A stretch of 64,000 nucleotides of DNA from assembly GCF_900102875.1 (NCBI RefSeq), contig NZ_FNGH01000002.1, positions 124,001 to 188,000 of the forward strand. Reading direction: 5' to 3'. This DNA is from Franzmannia pantelleriensis. Its GTDB lineage: Bacteria; Pseudomonadota; Gammaproteobacteria; Pseudomonadales; Halomonadaceae. Positions 17,919 through 27,066 of this stretch are shown one piece after another; positions within the stretch are counted from its first letter, which is position 1, and every line of letters starts with the position of its first letter. Under the pieces are notes generated by a model. That model ran no database searches. It saw only the letters and a list, made by a program, of their open reading frames with translations, and was not told where the DNA came from. The position numbers and the translations under genes are program-made.

Positions 17919-19337
17919 TTAGCTCCTGCGAATGTCGAAGCTGTCGAGATAGGCTTCGGGGGCGGTGTAGTCGAAGGTCTTGCCCATGATCTGGTAGTTG
18001 CGCGCGGTTTCTTCGGGGGCGTCGTAGCCAAGCTCGCGCATGACGTCGCCGGCTTCGCTGGCCAGGAACACATCACGGGCGACCTGCTGGTAGTCGACAT
18101 CGCCGTCGATATAGCCCCAGCGCTTCATCTGGGTAAGAATCCACACCGCCATCGAATGCCACGGGAAGGGGTCGAAATCGATGCGATCGGGCACATCACG
18201 CACCTCGCCCAGGCCGTCGGCAAAACGCCCGGTAAGGACTTGCTCGATGACGTTGACCGGTTGATTGAGGTAGTTGGTCGGTGCGATGGCCTCGGCGATC
18301 TCGGAACGATTGGACGGATCCGAGGAGTATTGGGTGGCGTCGATGATCGCGCGCAGCAGGGCACCGTAGGTGTTGGGGTTCTCGCGGGCAAAGGAGGCAC
18401 TGGTGGCAAAGGCGCAGCACGGGTGACCGTCCCAGATCTCCTGGGTCAGCAGATGAATGAAGCCGATGCGCTCATAGACCGCACGTTGATTGAACGGGTC
18501 CGGTGACAGGAAACCGTCGATGTTGCCGGCGCGCAGGTTGGCGACCATCTCGGGAGGCGGAATCACCCGGATCTGGATGTCCTGATCCGGGTCGAGGCCG
18601 TGTTCGGCAACGTAGTAGCGCAGCAGGAAGTTGTGCATCGAGTACTCGAAGGGCACGCCAAAGGTGAAGCCCTTCCACTGCTGCGGGTCACGCTTGTCCT
18701 GATGATCGTTGTGCAGCACGATCGCCTGGCCGTTGATATTTTCGATCGCCGGGGTAATGAAGGAACGGCGACTGGAGCCAGCACCCAGGCTCATGGCCAG
18801 CGGCATCGGCGACAGCATATGCGCCGCATCGAAGGTATCGTTGAGCGAGTTGTCGCGGATCAGCGCCCAGCCGGCGGTCTTGATCACGTTGACGTTGAGA
18901 CCGTAGCGCTCATAGAAGCCCATCGGGTGGGCCATGATGATCGGCGTGGCGCAGGTGATGGGGATGAAGCCGACGTCGAGTTCGGTCTTCTCCAACGGGC
19001 CAAGGTCCTCCTTGACCGCCGCCTTGATGGCATCCATCGGGAACAGGCTGGCCAGTGCGGCGGCCACGGTACCGCCGCCGACCAGCTTCATGAACTGGCG
19101 GCGATGCATGTCGCTGTGGCCAAACATACCGCGCACCAAGGCACTTTCGACCACGCGGTCCATCATCTCCTCGCTATTGGCCGGCAGGGCGTCGCGTTTG
19201 GCATTGCCACTGCCAGGCGCAAGGCTGGCAGCGGCGTCATGGCGGCAGTCGTGGCAATCGCAGTGGCGGCCGTGAATCAGCGACTGGCGGTGATCGAAGG
19301 GGTTGCCCAGGCTGTTGTGGTCGTTGTGATCGCTCAT
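17919..19337 (-). CDS. cynA: Cyanate/nitrate-type substrate-binding protein with Tat signal
   Basis: This 472-residue CmpA/NrtA-family binding protein is first in the cyn operon. The start at 19337 has a GAGGTGA site 10 bases upstream and follows the predicted sigma-54 promoter; a longer frame to 19406 overlaps that leader. The twin-arginine motif RRQFMK begins at residue 79, ahead of a hydrophobic stretch, so export is probably by Tat. The 78 residues before it include a Cys/His cluster, HCDCHDC (Cys26, Cys28, Cys31). The mature part carries the expected NrtA-like GxxPI and cyanate/nitrate-binding fold. Nitrate or taurine binding cannot be excluded, but cynS supports cyanate. Confidence 0.88.
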   Translation of the reverse strand: MSDHNDHNSLGNPFDHRQSLIHGRHCDCHDCRHDAAASLAPGSGNAKRDALPANSEEMMDRVVESALVRGMFGHSDMHRRQFMKLVGGGTVAAALASLFPMDAIKAAVKEDLGPLEKTELDVGFIPITCATPIIMAHPMGFYERYGLNVNVIKTAGWALIRDNSLNDTFDAAHMLSPMPLAMSLGAGSSRRSFITPAIENINGQAIVLHNDHQDKRDPQQWKGFTFGVPFEYSMHNFLLRYYVAEHGLDPDQDIQIRVIPPPEMVANLRAGNIDGFLSPDPFNQRAVYERIGFIHLLTQEIWDGHPCCAFATSASFARENPNTYGALLRAIIDATQYSSDPSNRSEIAEAIAPTNYLNQPVNVIEQVLTGRFADGLGEVRDVPDRIDFDPFPWHSMAVWILTQMKRWGYIDGDVDYQQVARDVFLASEAGDVMRELGYDAPEETARNYQIMGKTFDYTAPEAYLDSFDIRRS

Positions 19338-19426
19338 GTTGTTGTTCACCTCACGGAAGCAATGGGACATCGAGATGCGCCGCGGTGGTGCAGTGGTGGG
19401 AGTCACGGCGACGCTATGACAGGTGT

Positions 19427-19442
19427 TGCCAAGGGCATGCCA
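19427..19442 (-). promoter_or_regulatory. Sigma-54 (-24/-12) promoter of cynABDS
   Basis: On the minus strand the sequence TGGCATGCCCTTGGCA matches the RpoN consensus TGGCACG-N4-TTGCA at most positions and has the invariant GG and GC separated by exactly 10 bases. Transcription would begin near 19416, giving a leader of about 80 bases before cynA. A sigma-54 activator gene (cynF) lies divergently and its GAFTGA contact loop is intact, which strongly supports this site. Confidence 0.8.
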
Positions 19443-19525
19443 GTTGCTGTGTGAGGAGGGATAGTTCTTTTTATACAGTTGGTTAGCGATGCTTCTTGGA
19501 CGCTTGATGGTGGCGTCGGTTAATG

Positions 19526-19576
19526 ACGATATTTCGGCATTAACGATATTTCGTTGCTTTTAATACGAAATCTCGT
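19526..19576. promoter_or_regulatory. Putative CynF upstream activator sites
   Basis: The 11-mer ACGATATTTCG occurs at 19526-19536 and again at 19543-19553, and a third copy with one mismatch occurs inverted at 19566-19576 (CGAAATCTCGT). Copies two and three form a dyad. They lie about 85 to 150 bases upstream of the predicted sigma-54 promoter of cynA, the usual distance for enhancer sites, and 50 to 100 bases before cynF, so they may also give autoregulation. Confidence 0.65.
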
Positions 19577-19628
19577 CATTGGCGCGGGTCTTGTATGAGG
19601 TAATGCGTGCGCCACTAAGGAGCCCGCC

Positions 19629-21530
19629 ATGATCCCTGCGTCGCCTATGCACAAGCGCGTCTTCCTGCAATCGCCCCAGGCGATGGTGGTGGTCGACCCG
19701 ATCGCCGACCGCCTGCTGGATGCCAACCCCGCTGCCAGCAGCCTGCTGGGCGCTAAGCTCGAGACGCTGGCGGCGCAACCCTTCAGCCACTGCCTGGGAG
19801 CCTCGCTGCCGCTGTGGGTGAGCTTTACCGATGAGGTACTGACCCGCTCGCCGGGTTGGTCGGATGACCTGGTGGTGCTCGACCTGACGCGCCAACCGCA
19901 CAACGTCGAGGTGTTCGGCCAGCGCCTCGATGACGGCCAGACGCTGCTGTTGACCCTGACCGACCGCGACCAGGCCGAGCAGCGCCGCGCCAAGGCCGAC
20001 CTGCGTCGCCGTCATCGCCGCGGCCACGTCGGTTGGGAGCGGATCGAGCAGGTCTTCGAGCGCATCGAGCGCCAGAACCAGCTGATCCTCGGCGCTGCGG
20101 GGGAGGGCATCTACGGACTCGACGCCGAAGGCAAGACCACCTTCGTCAATCCCGCCGCCGAGCGGATCCTGGGCTGGAGCAGCGACGACATGGTCGGCCA
20201 CGATGCCCACCTGATGTTTCACCATACCCACGCCGACGGCAGTCACTTTCCGGTTCAGCAGTGTCCGATCCACGCCTCGTTCAGCGACGGTCAGGTGCAT
20301 CGCGTCGACGATGAGGTGTTCTGGCACAAGAACGGTGAGGCGATTCCGGTGGAGTACACCAGTACGCCGATCTTCGAGATGGGGCGGTTGGTAGGGGCCG
20401 TGGTGCTGTTCCGCGACATTCGCGAGCGCAAGCGGGCCGAGCAGCGACTGCGCGATGCCCTGGCCGAGGTCGAGTCGCTCAAGCAGCGCCTCGAACTCGA
20501 AAACCAGTACCTGCAGGAGGAGATCAAGGCCGAGCTCAACCACCGCGAGATCGTCGGCGAGAGCCCCGCGGTGGTGCAGCTGATCCACCAGATCGCGCTG
20601 GTCGCGCCGACCGATGCCAACGTCCTGATCAGCGGTGAATCGGGTACCGGCAAGGAACTGATCGCCCGCGCCATTCACGTTGGGAGCGAGCGCTGTGACC
20701 GGCCGCTTATTCGCGTCAACTGCGCAGCAATTCCCCACGACCTGTTCGAGAGCGAGTTCTTCGGCCATGTGAAGGGCGCCTTCACCGGCGCCGTCAGCGA
20801 CCGTCCGGGACGCTATGAGCTGGCCGATGGCGGCACCCTGTTTCTCGACGAAGTGGGCGAGATTCCACTGGCGCTGCAGAGCAAGCTGCTGCGAGTGCTG
20901 CAGGATCAGCAGTTCGAGCGGGTTGGGGACAATCACACCCGCGAGGTCGATGTGCGAGTGATTGCTGCTACCAATCGCGATCTGCGAGAGATGATCGAGA
21001 CGGGGGCGTTTCGCGAGGACCTCTACTTCCGTCTCAATGTGTTTCCGATTGAGTCGGTCCCGCTACGCAGCCGCATCGAGGATGTGCCGCTGCTGGCTCG
21101 GCACTTCCTGCAGCGCGCCTGCCAGAAGTTCAACAAGCCGGGGGTAAGGATTCCGCCGGCCCAACTGCAGATCCTGCAGCGCTACCCGTGGCCGGGCAAT
21201 ATCCGCGAGCTGGAGAACGTCATCGAGCGCCAAGTCATCGTCACCCAGGACCGCCGTCTGATGTTCGACGACCTGCTGCTGGGCGAACCCCCTAGCCCTC
21301 GGGGCGACTCCTTGGAACGGGCCGCCGTGACGGTTGATGAGGCGTCGCCGCTGCCGGAGCAGGAGCTGTGCCGCCGCCAGCGCGACAACGCCATCGCCGC
21401 CCTGCAGCGCTGTAGTGGCAAGGTCTCGGGGCGCGGCGGTGCCGCCGAGCTACTGGGGCTCAAGCCCACCACGCTGTTCTCGCGGCTGCGCAAGTGGGGC
21501 ATCGAGCCACGTGACTATCGCACGCTCTAA
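19629..21530 (+). CDS. cynF: PAS-containing sigma-54-dependent transcriptional activator (CynF-like)
   Basis: This 633-residue regulator has a degenerate PAS-like domain at residues 12-110, a second clear PAS domain at about 145-265 ([15 protein letters not shown]), a coiled coil near 265-305, and a sigma-54 AAA+ domain with Walker A GESGTGKE (336-343), GAFTGA (383-388) and Walker B FLDEVGE. A Fis-type helix-turn-helix lies near residues 590-625. There is no receiver domain, so a ligand sensed by PAS is the likely signal. It starts with AAGGAG before the ATG and is divergent from cynABDS. A homologous cynF heads the Pseudomonas pseudoalcaligenes cyn cluster. Confidence 0.88.
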   Translation: MIPASPMHKRVFLQSPQAMVVVDPIADRLLDANPAASSLLGAKLETLAAQPFSHCLGASLPLWVSFTDEVLTRSPGWSDDLVVLDLTRQPHNVEVFGQRLDDGQTLLLTLTDRDQAEQRRAKADLRRRHRRGHVGWERIEQVFERIERQNQLILGAAGEGIYGLDAEGKTTFVNPAAERILGWSSDDMVGHDAHLMFHHTHADGSHFPVQQCPIHASFSDGQVHRVDDEVFWHKNGEAIPVEYTSTPIFEMGRLVGAVVLFRDIRERKRAEQRLRDALAEVESLKQRLELENQYLQEEIKAELNHREIVGESPAVVQLIHQIALVAPTDANVLISGESGTGKELIARAIHVGSERCDRPLIRVNCAAIPHDLFESEFFGHVKGAFTGAVSDRPGRYELADGGTLFLDEVGEIPLALQSKLLRVLQDQQFERVGDNHTREVDVRVIAATNRDLREMIETGAFREDLYFRLNVFPIESVPLRSRIEDVPLLARHFLQRACQKFNKPGVRIPPAQLQILQRYPWPGNIRELENVIERQVIVTQDRRLMFDDLLLGEPPSPRGDSLERAAVTVDEASPLPEQELCRRQRDNAIAALQRCSGKVSGRGGAAELLGLKPTTLFSRLRKWGIEPRDYRTL

Positions 21531-22474
21531 GGTGACGAGTCGCTGTCCTTGAGGGGCGTCTCCCGCCTCGCCCAGGCTACAAGCCGCTGCCACCCACGTT
21601 GCAAATAGCGCCGGGGCTGGTGAGGCAGCCATTTGCGGTTGGTGCGGGTGAGAAATGCGGCGATGGGCGCGACCTGGCTATCGCGATCGAGCATCGGCGC
21701 GTGTCCGCAGCCGGGCACTTCCAGGGTAACCAGGGCGGGTTGAACTTCGGCCATCTTTTTCAGGCTCTCGGCATCCAGCAACGGCGACTCGGCACCGCGT
21801 ATCACCATCAGCGGGCACTGGATCGCCCGCCAATCTGCCCAGGTGTCCCGGGGGGTGTCGTGGATGAATTGCTCGGCAATGCGGGGGTCGTAGTGATAGG
21901 TCCAACTGCCGTCGGGCAGGCGCCGTGCGCTGCCCAGTGCCAACTGACGCCAGGCTTCCTCGCTCTCGATGCCGAAGCCGGCATAGTGTTCGGTCAGCTC
22001 TGCTTGCAGCTGGGCGAAGGTGGTGAAGCGATGCGGCCTGCCGAAATAGAGCGCCAGCTGTCTCAGGCCCTGGAGGTTCAATTCGGGGCCGACGTCATTG
22101 AGCACCAAGCGCTCGATACGCTGCGCGCTTTCGGCGTCGGCTGCTAGCAGCATACCCAGCAGTCCCCCCATGGAGGTGCCGACCCAAGGCACTTTCTCCA
22201 GTTCGAAGTGGTCCAGCACGGCCAGCGCCACTCTCTTGTAGTTGCTATAGAGGTAGTCCTGCGCCGGAATGAGCGACCAGCTTGAAAGCCCACGCCCCGG
22301 CGTGTCGGGGGCCAGCACCCTCCATCCGGGCCCGAGCGTGCGGGCAAAACCTTCGAAATCGCCACCGTGGCGTGCCAGGCCATGCCAGACGACCACGGTT
22401 CTTGGGGCCTCGGGGTGCCAGATGCGCACGGCTATTTCCAAGTTTCCCAGTGGAACCAGCTCCAGGGCATCCAT
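21527..22474 (-). CDS. Alpha/beta-hydrolase fold enzyme
   Basis: This 315-residue soluble hydrolase has the oxyanion-hole region WHGLARHGGDF, nucleophile elbow GTSMGG with the serine near residue 96, an acidic residue after RGAESPLLDAE and the catalytic histidine in GCGHAPML. The triad appears complete. Substrate is unknown; related proteins include carboxylesterases and haloperoxidase-like hydrolases. A strongly basic C-terminal tail follows the fold. It is downstream of the RND operon on the same strand (78-base gap), but functional linkage is not evident. Its stop overlaps that of cynF within CTAA. Confidence 0.85.
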   Translation of the reverse strand: MDALELVPLGNLEIAVRIWHPEAPRTVVVWHGLARHGGDFEGFARTLGPGWRVLAPDTPGRGLSSWSLIPAQDYLYSNYKRVALAVLDHFELEKVPWVGTSMGGLLGMLLAADAESAQRIERLVLNDVGPELNLQGLRQLALYFGRPHRFTTFAQLQAELTEHYAGFGIESEEAWRQLALGSARRLPDGSWTYHYDPRIAEQFIHDTPRDTWADWRAIQCPLMVIRGAESPLLDAESLKKMAEVQPALVTLEVPGCGHAPMLDRDSQVAPIAAFLTRTNRKWLPHQPRRYLQRGWQRLVAWARRETPLKDSDSSP

Positions 22475-22552
22475 TCAAGCCTCCTTCATGGCAGTCATGC
22501 TGCTATGCAGCATAGCCTGTTTTTCCTTCCTCCGCTCTCCTGACGGGGCGTG

Positions 22553-25500
22553 TCACTGGGTCTCATCGGCCTGGGTCTCATGGTGGCCAATCCGGAACAG
22601 CAGGGCATACAGCACCGGCACGGCGACCAGCGTCAGGATCGAGGCGAACGCCAGGCCGCCCATGATGGTCACCGCCATGCTATTGAAGAAGGCATCGGTG
22701 AGCAGTGGCAGCATGCCGAGGATGGTGGTGCCGGCGGCCAGGAATACCGGCCGCAGTCGACTCACGCTGGCATCGGTCAGCGCGCTTAGGCGCGCCTTGC
22801 CCGAGGCGATCTGATCGTCGATCTCATCGACCAGCACGATGGCGTTTTTCATCAGCATCCCCGACAGGCTAAGCATGCCGAGCAGGGCGGTGAAGGAGAA
22901 CGGCAGGCCGGTTGCCAGCAGACCGATGACCACCCCGCACACCGACATCGGGACGACCAGCCAGATGATCAGCGGCTGTCTGAGCTTGCCGAACAGCAGT
23001 ATCGACGTCAGCAGCATGACCAGCAGGCTGATGGGCAACTGGGTGGCCAGCGATGCCTGGGCTTGGCTGGAGTCCTCGTGTTCGCCGCCCCACTCCAACT
23101 GATAGCCGGGAGGAAGAGGTATGGACTCGATTTCGCCGCGAATGCTGGCCAAGGCAGCGTTGGCGGTGTAGCCCTCGGCAGGATCGGCCTGTGCAGTGAG
23201 CGTTCGCACCCGGTTGTGGCGCATGATCAGCGCCTCTTCGCTGCGGGTTTCAAAGGCGTCGACGACCTGAGTGATGGGGATAAAGCGTTGTTCAGTGCCG
23301 CTCCAGACCATGCGGTCGGCGAGCCTGGCGACGTCATGCCGCTCGTTTTGTGGTGGCCGGGCGACGATGGGGATTAGGTTGTCGCCCTCGCGGTAGGTGC
23401 CGGCCCGAATGCCCGCAGAGGCGAACTGCAGCGTCTGGGCGATATCGTCGCGATTGATGCCGGCGATGCGGGCGCGCTCTTCATTGATCCTCGGTGCCAC
23501 CACCAGCTCCTGCTCGCGCCAGCTGTGACGCACGTCGATCAGCGTCGGGTCGGCGCGCATGCGGCGCTGCGCTTCTTCGCTAAGTTCGCGCAGCACTTGC
23601 GGGTCGTGGCCCTTGAAGCGCGCCTCGATGTTGGCCCCGTCACCCGGGCCAAACTGCAGCCGCTGGGTACGAACGTCGGCATCGGGATAGGTCTCGCTCA
23701 GCTCGCGGTAGACCGTGCGGTCGAGATCGGGAATCTTGTCCAGGCTTTCGGCGCGGATGATGAACTGCGCATAGGCGGGGTTGGGCTGCTCCGGCGCGTA
23801 GGTCAGCATGAAGCGCGTGGCACCCTGGCCGATGAAGGTCGAGACCGACTCAATGCCCTGCTGCGTTTGCAGGTAGGCCTCGATCTCCATGGCATCGCGC
23901 TGGGTGGCACGGATGTCGCTGCCCTGGGGAAGTGTGTAGTTGACGTAGAACAGCGGCGTATTGGAGTCGGGAAAGAACGACTGCGGTATGCTGCCGAAGG
24001 CCCACATGCAGGTCCCGGTGACAATCACCAGCGCTGAGATGGTCAAGCTGCGGGCGCGCAGCGCTAGCCCTAGGCAGCGGCGGTAAAGACGGTAGAACAG
24101 GCCTTGGTAGGGGGCGCCCTCGCTGCTCCCGACTTTGCGCAGCAAGTAGTAGCCGAACAGCGGGGTGACGGTGATGGCGAGCAGCCAGCTGAGCAGCAGC
24201 GACACCAGGATCACCATGAACAGCGAGAACATGAACTCGCCGGTGACGTCATCCGACAGGCCAATGCCGGAGAATGCCATGATGCCGATGACGGTGGCGC
24301 CGAGCAGTGGCAACTGGGTGCGCCTGGCGGCCTGGCCGGCGGCCTCCCGGGCCGACATGCCGCGCTTGATATTGATTAGCATGCCCTCGGCGACCACGAT
24401 GGCGTTATCGACCAGCATGCCCATGGCAATGATCAGCGCCCCCAGCGAAATGCGCTCCATTTCGAGGCCGAGCAGGCCCATGAACAGCAGGGTGCCGAGT
24501 ACCGTCAGCAGCAGCGTGGAGCCGACCACCACGCCGACGCGCCAGCCCATGAACAGGCATAGCACACCGATCACGATCGCCACCGACATGGCGAGATTGA
24601 TCAGGAAATCGTTGATCGCCTGGTCGACGACGCGGTGCTGCTCGTAGATAGGTGACAGCTCCACGCCCAGCGGGATACGGCCCTCCAGGGCGTCGATATG
24701 GGCCTCGACCGCTTCGCCCACCTCGATGATGTTCTCGGTCTCGATGCCCGCCACCGCCAGCGTGAAGGCCTGCTCTCCGTTATGACGTATGAGGTGACTG
24801 GGCACCTCAGTGGGTTGGCGATAGACGTTGGCGATATCCACCAGCGAGATCTGCTCGGTGGTGCCGGGGCGACCCACCCGTAGCGCTTCGATGGCTTCCA
24901 CGCTGTCTACCTGAGAGCGCGCCACGATGCGTACGTGACGGTCGTCGACGCGCAGTGAGCCGGCGTCTTCGACGCTGTTCTCGGTCTGCACGGTGTTGAC
25001 CAGCTGATCGATCGGAAGGCCCAGCGTCGTGAGGCGCTCGTTGGGGATGTCGATATACAGGGTCTCGTCACGCAGCCCCGCGGTGGTGACCCGCGCAACG
25101 CCGGGCACGGTGAGCAGTTCGCGCTGCAACAAGCGCGCGATATCGCTGACCTCGCTTTCGTCGTAGCCGTCGGCGGTCACCGCATAGAACAGCCCATAGA
25201 CCTCGCCGAAGTCGTCGTTGACCCGTGACGGCGAGGCGCCATCGGGCAGCTGATCCTGGGTATCGTTGACCTTGCGCCGCAGCTCGTCCCAGATCTGCGG
25301 CAGTTCATGGCCGCGATAGGTGGACTTGACCTCGACTTCGATCTCGGAGCGCCCGGGCATCGAGGTCGACTCGATGACATCGATCTGCTGCATCTCCTGA
25401 ATCGCCCGCTCGAGCCGCTCGGTGACCTCCTCCTCGACCTCCTGGGCGGTGGCGCCGGGATACTGGGTGTTGATGATGGCATTGGGGATGGTGAATGAGG

Positions 25501-25612
25501 GGTCCTCGAGCTTGCCTACGCTGTTGAACCCCCACAGGCCGCCCAGCAGGCATACGATGACGATCAGCCAGGGATAGAGAGGCCGGTCGATGGCGTGTCT
25601 AGCGATTTCCAT
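22553..25612 (-). CDS. RND-family efflux permease (HAE1-like, no adjacent outer-membrane partner)
   Basis: This 1019-residue inner-membrane proton antiporter has twelve membrane segments and two large periplasmic loops. The fourth segment reads MLVDNAIVVAE, with Asp-Asn where AcrB has the pair Asp407-Asp408; Lys940 is conserved in SGMLMKNAIVLVDE. Length is typical. It lies 9 bases after the gene for its adaptor protein. No outer-membrane channel follows, so the TolC-like protein at 59.5-61.0 kb or another channel may be shared. Substrate cannot be predicted, with lipophilic drugs or metabolites being usual for this group. Confidence 0.9.
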   Translation of the reverse strand: MEIARHAIDRPLYPWLIVIVCLLGGLWGFNSVGKLEDPSFTIPNAIINTQYPGATAQEVEEEVTERLERAIQEMQQIDVIESTSMPGRSEIEVEVKSTYRGHELPQIWDELRRKVNDTQDQLPDGASPSRVNDDFGEVYGLFYAVTADGYDESEVSDIARLLQRELLTVPGVARVTTAGLRDETLYIDIPNERLTTLGLPIDQLVNTVQTENSVEDAGSLRVDDRHVRIVARSQVDSVEAIEALRVGRPGTTEQISLVDIANVYRQPTEVPSHLIRHNGEQAFTLAVAGIETENIIEVGEAVEAHIDALEGRIPLGVELSPIYEQHRVVDQAINDFLINLAMSVAIVIGVLCLFMGWRVGVVVGSTLLLTVLGTLLFMGLLGLEMERISLGALIIAMGMLVDNAIVVAEGMLINIKRGMSAREAAGQAARRTQLPLLGATVIGIMAFSGIGLSDDVTGEFMFSLFMVILVSLLLSWLLAITVTPLFGYYLLRKVGSSEGAPYQGLFYRLYRRCLGLALRARSLTISALVIVTGTCMWAFGSIPQSFFPDSNTPLFYVNYTLPQGSDIRATQRDAMEIEAYLQTQQGIESVSTFIGQGATRFMLTYAPEQPNPAYAQFIIRAESLDKIPDLDRTVYRELSETYPDADVRTQRLQFGPGDGANIEARFKGHDPQVLRELSEEAQRRMRADPTLIDVRHSWREQELVVAPRINEERARIAGINRDDIAQTLQFASAGIRAGTYREGDNLIPIVARPPQNERHDVARLADRMVWSGTEQRFIPITQVVDAFETRSEEALIMRHNRVRTLTAQADPAEGYTANAALASIRGEIESIPLPPGYQLEWGGEHEDSSQAQASLATQLPISLLVMLLTSILLFGKLRQPLIIWLVVPMSVCGVVIGLLATGLPFSFTALLGMLSLSGMLMKNAIVLVDEIDDQIASGKARLSALTDASVSRLRPVFLAAGTTILGMLPLLTDAFFNSMAVTIMGGLAFASILTLVAVPVLYALLFRIGHHETQADETQ

Positions 25613-25621
25613 GCGGCGCTC

Positions 25622-26674
25622 CTAGAGGGCTTCTTCCATGGGCCTGACCCGCATGCCATCGCGCAGCGCATGCACCCCGGCGGCGACGATGGTGTCGCCC
25701 ACGTCGAGTCCCGACAGCACGGCGATATGACGGTCCTGCATCTCGCCAACGACGACTGGCTGCGGGTGGACCGTCCCGTCGTCGGCCGTGTAGCGCCAGA
25801 CGCGGAAGTCGCCGTTGCTGTCCTTGGCGATGGCGCTGACGGGCACCACGACACCGGGTGGCTCGACGACCTCGCGCGGCGACACGCTGACGCTGGCGGT
25901 CATGCCCGGTAGGGCGATTACGGCATCCTGGTCGCGGAAGGCCAGGGCGACTTCGTAGGTCTGGGCGACCTCGTCAGGCTCGGTGACGTGCTCGCGGTAA
26001 ACCAGCGGCAGCCGCTGGCCGGGCATCGAGACCAGCTGCGCCTCCAGATCGAAGCGCTCTGGCTCATCGATATAGCGGATCAGCCCTTCCGGAATGTTGA
26101 TCCTGACGCGTAGCTCGCCAACATCCTGCACCCGCACGATGTCCGTGTTGGGCTGTACATTGGTGTGATTGTCGACCATGCGGCGGGTGATCAACGCATC
26201 AAAGGGCGCTTCGATCACGCTGTAAGAGAGTTCCTGACGGGCGTTGTCGAGCTGCACCTCGGTCAACCTATACTGGGTCTCGGCTTCTTCAAAGACCGAG
26301 CGCGACACCGCGTTCTGCTCGAGCAGGTTGCGCTGGCGTGACAGCGTGCTGGTGGCCTGCTGATGCTCGGCCTCGGCACGACGCACCGCCAGCTGATAGT
26401 CGGTGGGGTCGAGCCGGGCAATCGTTTCGCCCTGGGCAATGACGGTGCCGGGCGTGGCCGGCAGCTCGCTCAGCTGACCGCCGACGCGAAACGACAGATC
26501 CACGGTCTGGCGTGCCTCCACCCGGCCGATGAAGCGACGGCTAGGCAGCTGCTGTGCAGTGGATACGTCCACCAGCTTGACGACCCGTGCGGTGTCGGAG
26601 CGCGCGGGGTCTTCGCTGCCGCAGCCGGATACGCCCAGTGCAACGATCAGCATGAGGCTCCAGGCGGATTTCAT
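25622..26674 (-). CDS. RND periplasmic adaptor lipoprotein
   Basis: This 350-residue membrane-fusion protein has a lipoprotein signal with lipobox VSGCGSE, then lipoyl half-motifs (VDLSFRVGGQL and IEAPFDALITRRMVD) flanking an alpha-hairpin, a beta-barrel and a membrane-proximal domain. The start at 26674 has a strong AAGGAGGT site 5 bases upstream, replacing an upstream in-frame start at 26716. It would connect the RND permease to an outer-membrane channel. The operon diverges from the complete pump at 27.1 kb across a 392-base regulatory region. Confidence 0.88.
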   Translation of the reverse strand: MKSAWSLMLIVALGVSGCGSEDPARSDTARVVKLVDVSTAQQLPSRRFIGRVEARQTVDLSFRVGGQLSELPATPGTVIAQGETIARLDPTDYQLAVRRAEAEHQQATSTLSRQRNLLEQNAVSRSVFEEAETQYRLTEVQLDNARQELSYSVIEAPFDALITRRMVDNHTNVQPNTDIVRVQDVGELRVRINIPEGLIRYIDEPERFDLEAQLVSMPGQRLPLVYREHVTEPDEVAQTYEVALAFRDQDAVIALPGMTASVSVSPREVVEPPGVVVPVSAIAKDSNGDFRVWRYTADDGTVHPQPVVVGEMQDRHIAVLSGLDVGDTIVAAGVHALRDGMRVRPMEEAL

Positions 26675-26742
26675 CGCTACCTCCTTGTAGATGCCGTGGT
26701 CGATGATAGCTGCCAATATACCTGAATGATGCAGCTATAATT

Positions 26743-26752
26743 CAAACGTTTG
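26743..26752. promoter_or_regulatory. Short palindrome in the divergent RND promoter region
   Basis: CAAACGTTTG is a perfect 10-base palindrome about 70 bases before the minus-strand adaptor gene. The 392-base spacer 26675-27066 otherwise holds the SoxR-like box and AcrR-like operator described separately and no credible coding sequence. A role as operator for the left operon is only suggested by position. Confidence 0.25.
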
Positions 26753-26899
26753 TACCTGAATCGTCCGCGCCGCAGAACCGGTGAATTGCCAGGCGGCGAT
26801 CAGCCTCAGAAACATTCGCGATTGTATGTTAGGTTGTTGCCAGTTTCCAGCTATCCTGTGCTGCATTGCGTCATCACTGGTAGCGAATGGGATCGATGC

Positions 26900-26930
26900 T
26901 TGACCTCAATTATGGTTGAGGTATTAGCCT
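26900..26930 (+). promoter_or_regulatory. SoxR-like promoter (CCTCAA-N6-TTGAGG) upstream of the RND pump
   Basis: The dyad ACCTCAA (26903-26909) TTATGG TTGAGGT (26916-26922) has the CCTCAA-N6-TTGAGG architecture of E. coli and Pseudomonas SoxR boxes. It is embedded between a -35-like TTGACC (26900-26905) and a -10-like TAGCCT (26925-26930) with the over-long 19-base spacer typical of MerR-family promoters. It points toward the pump operon starting at 27067. No soxR gene lies in the window. Confidence 0.6.
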
Positions 26931-26974
26931 TGCGCGCGGTTGCGTTGTTCACGTTTCTCGAGTAAGCACAAGAC

Positions 26975-27003
26975 TTCCATACATACATGAATGTAACTAT
27001 AAT
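26975..27003 (+). promoter_or_regulatory. Pump promoter overlapped by an AcrR-like operator
   Basis: A -35-like TTCCAT (26975-26980) and a perfect -10 TATAAT (26998-27003) are 17 bases apart. The spacer carries TACATACATGAATGTAA (26980-26996), resembling the E. coli AcrR operator. A nearly identical sequence occurs upstream of the tetR-family gene at 33652-33671. A repressor bound here would block the promoter directly. Confidence 0.65.
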
Positions 27004-27066
27004 GCGCACCTTTCCCGGTGGCTCGAGGATGGAGCCACTTATACGTTTCACACCTGGAGGCACCAC

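Noticed and set aside
19560-20936. 458-codon minus-strand open frame opposite cynF
   Set aside because: It mirrors the AAA+ activator gene and crosses the CynF operator region; no recognisable domain.
26750-26965. 71-codon open frame in the divergent RND promoter region
   Set aside because: It runs straight across the SoxR-like box, has no ribosome-binding site and no similarity to known proteins.
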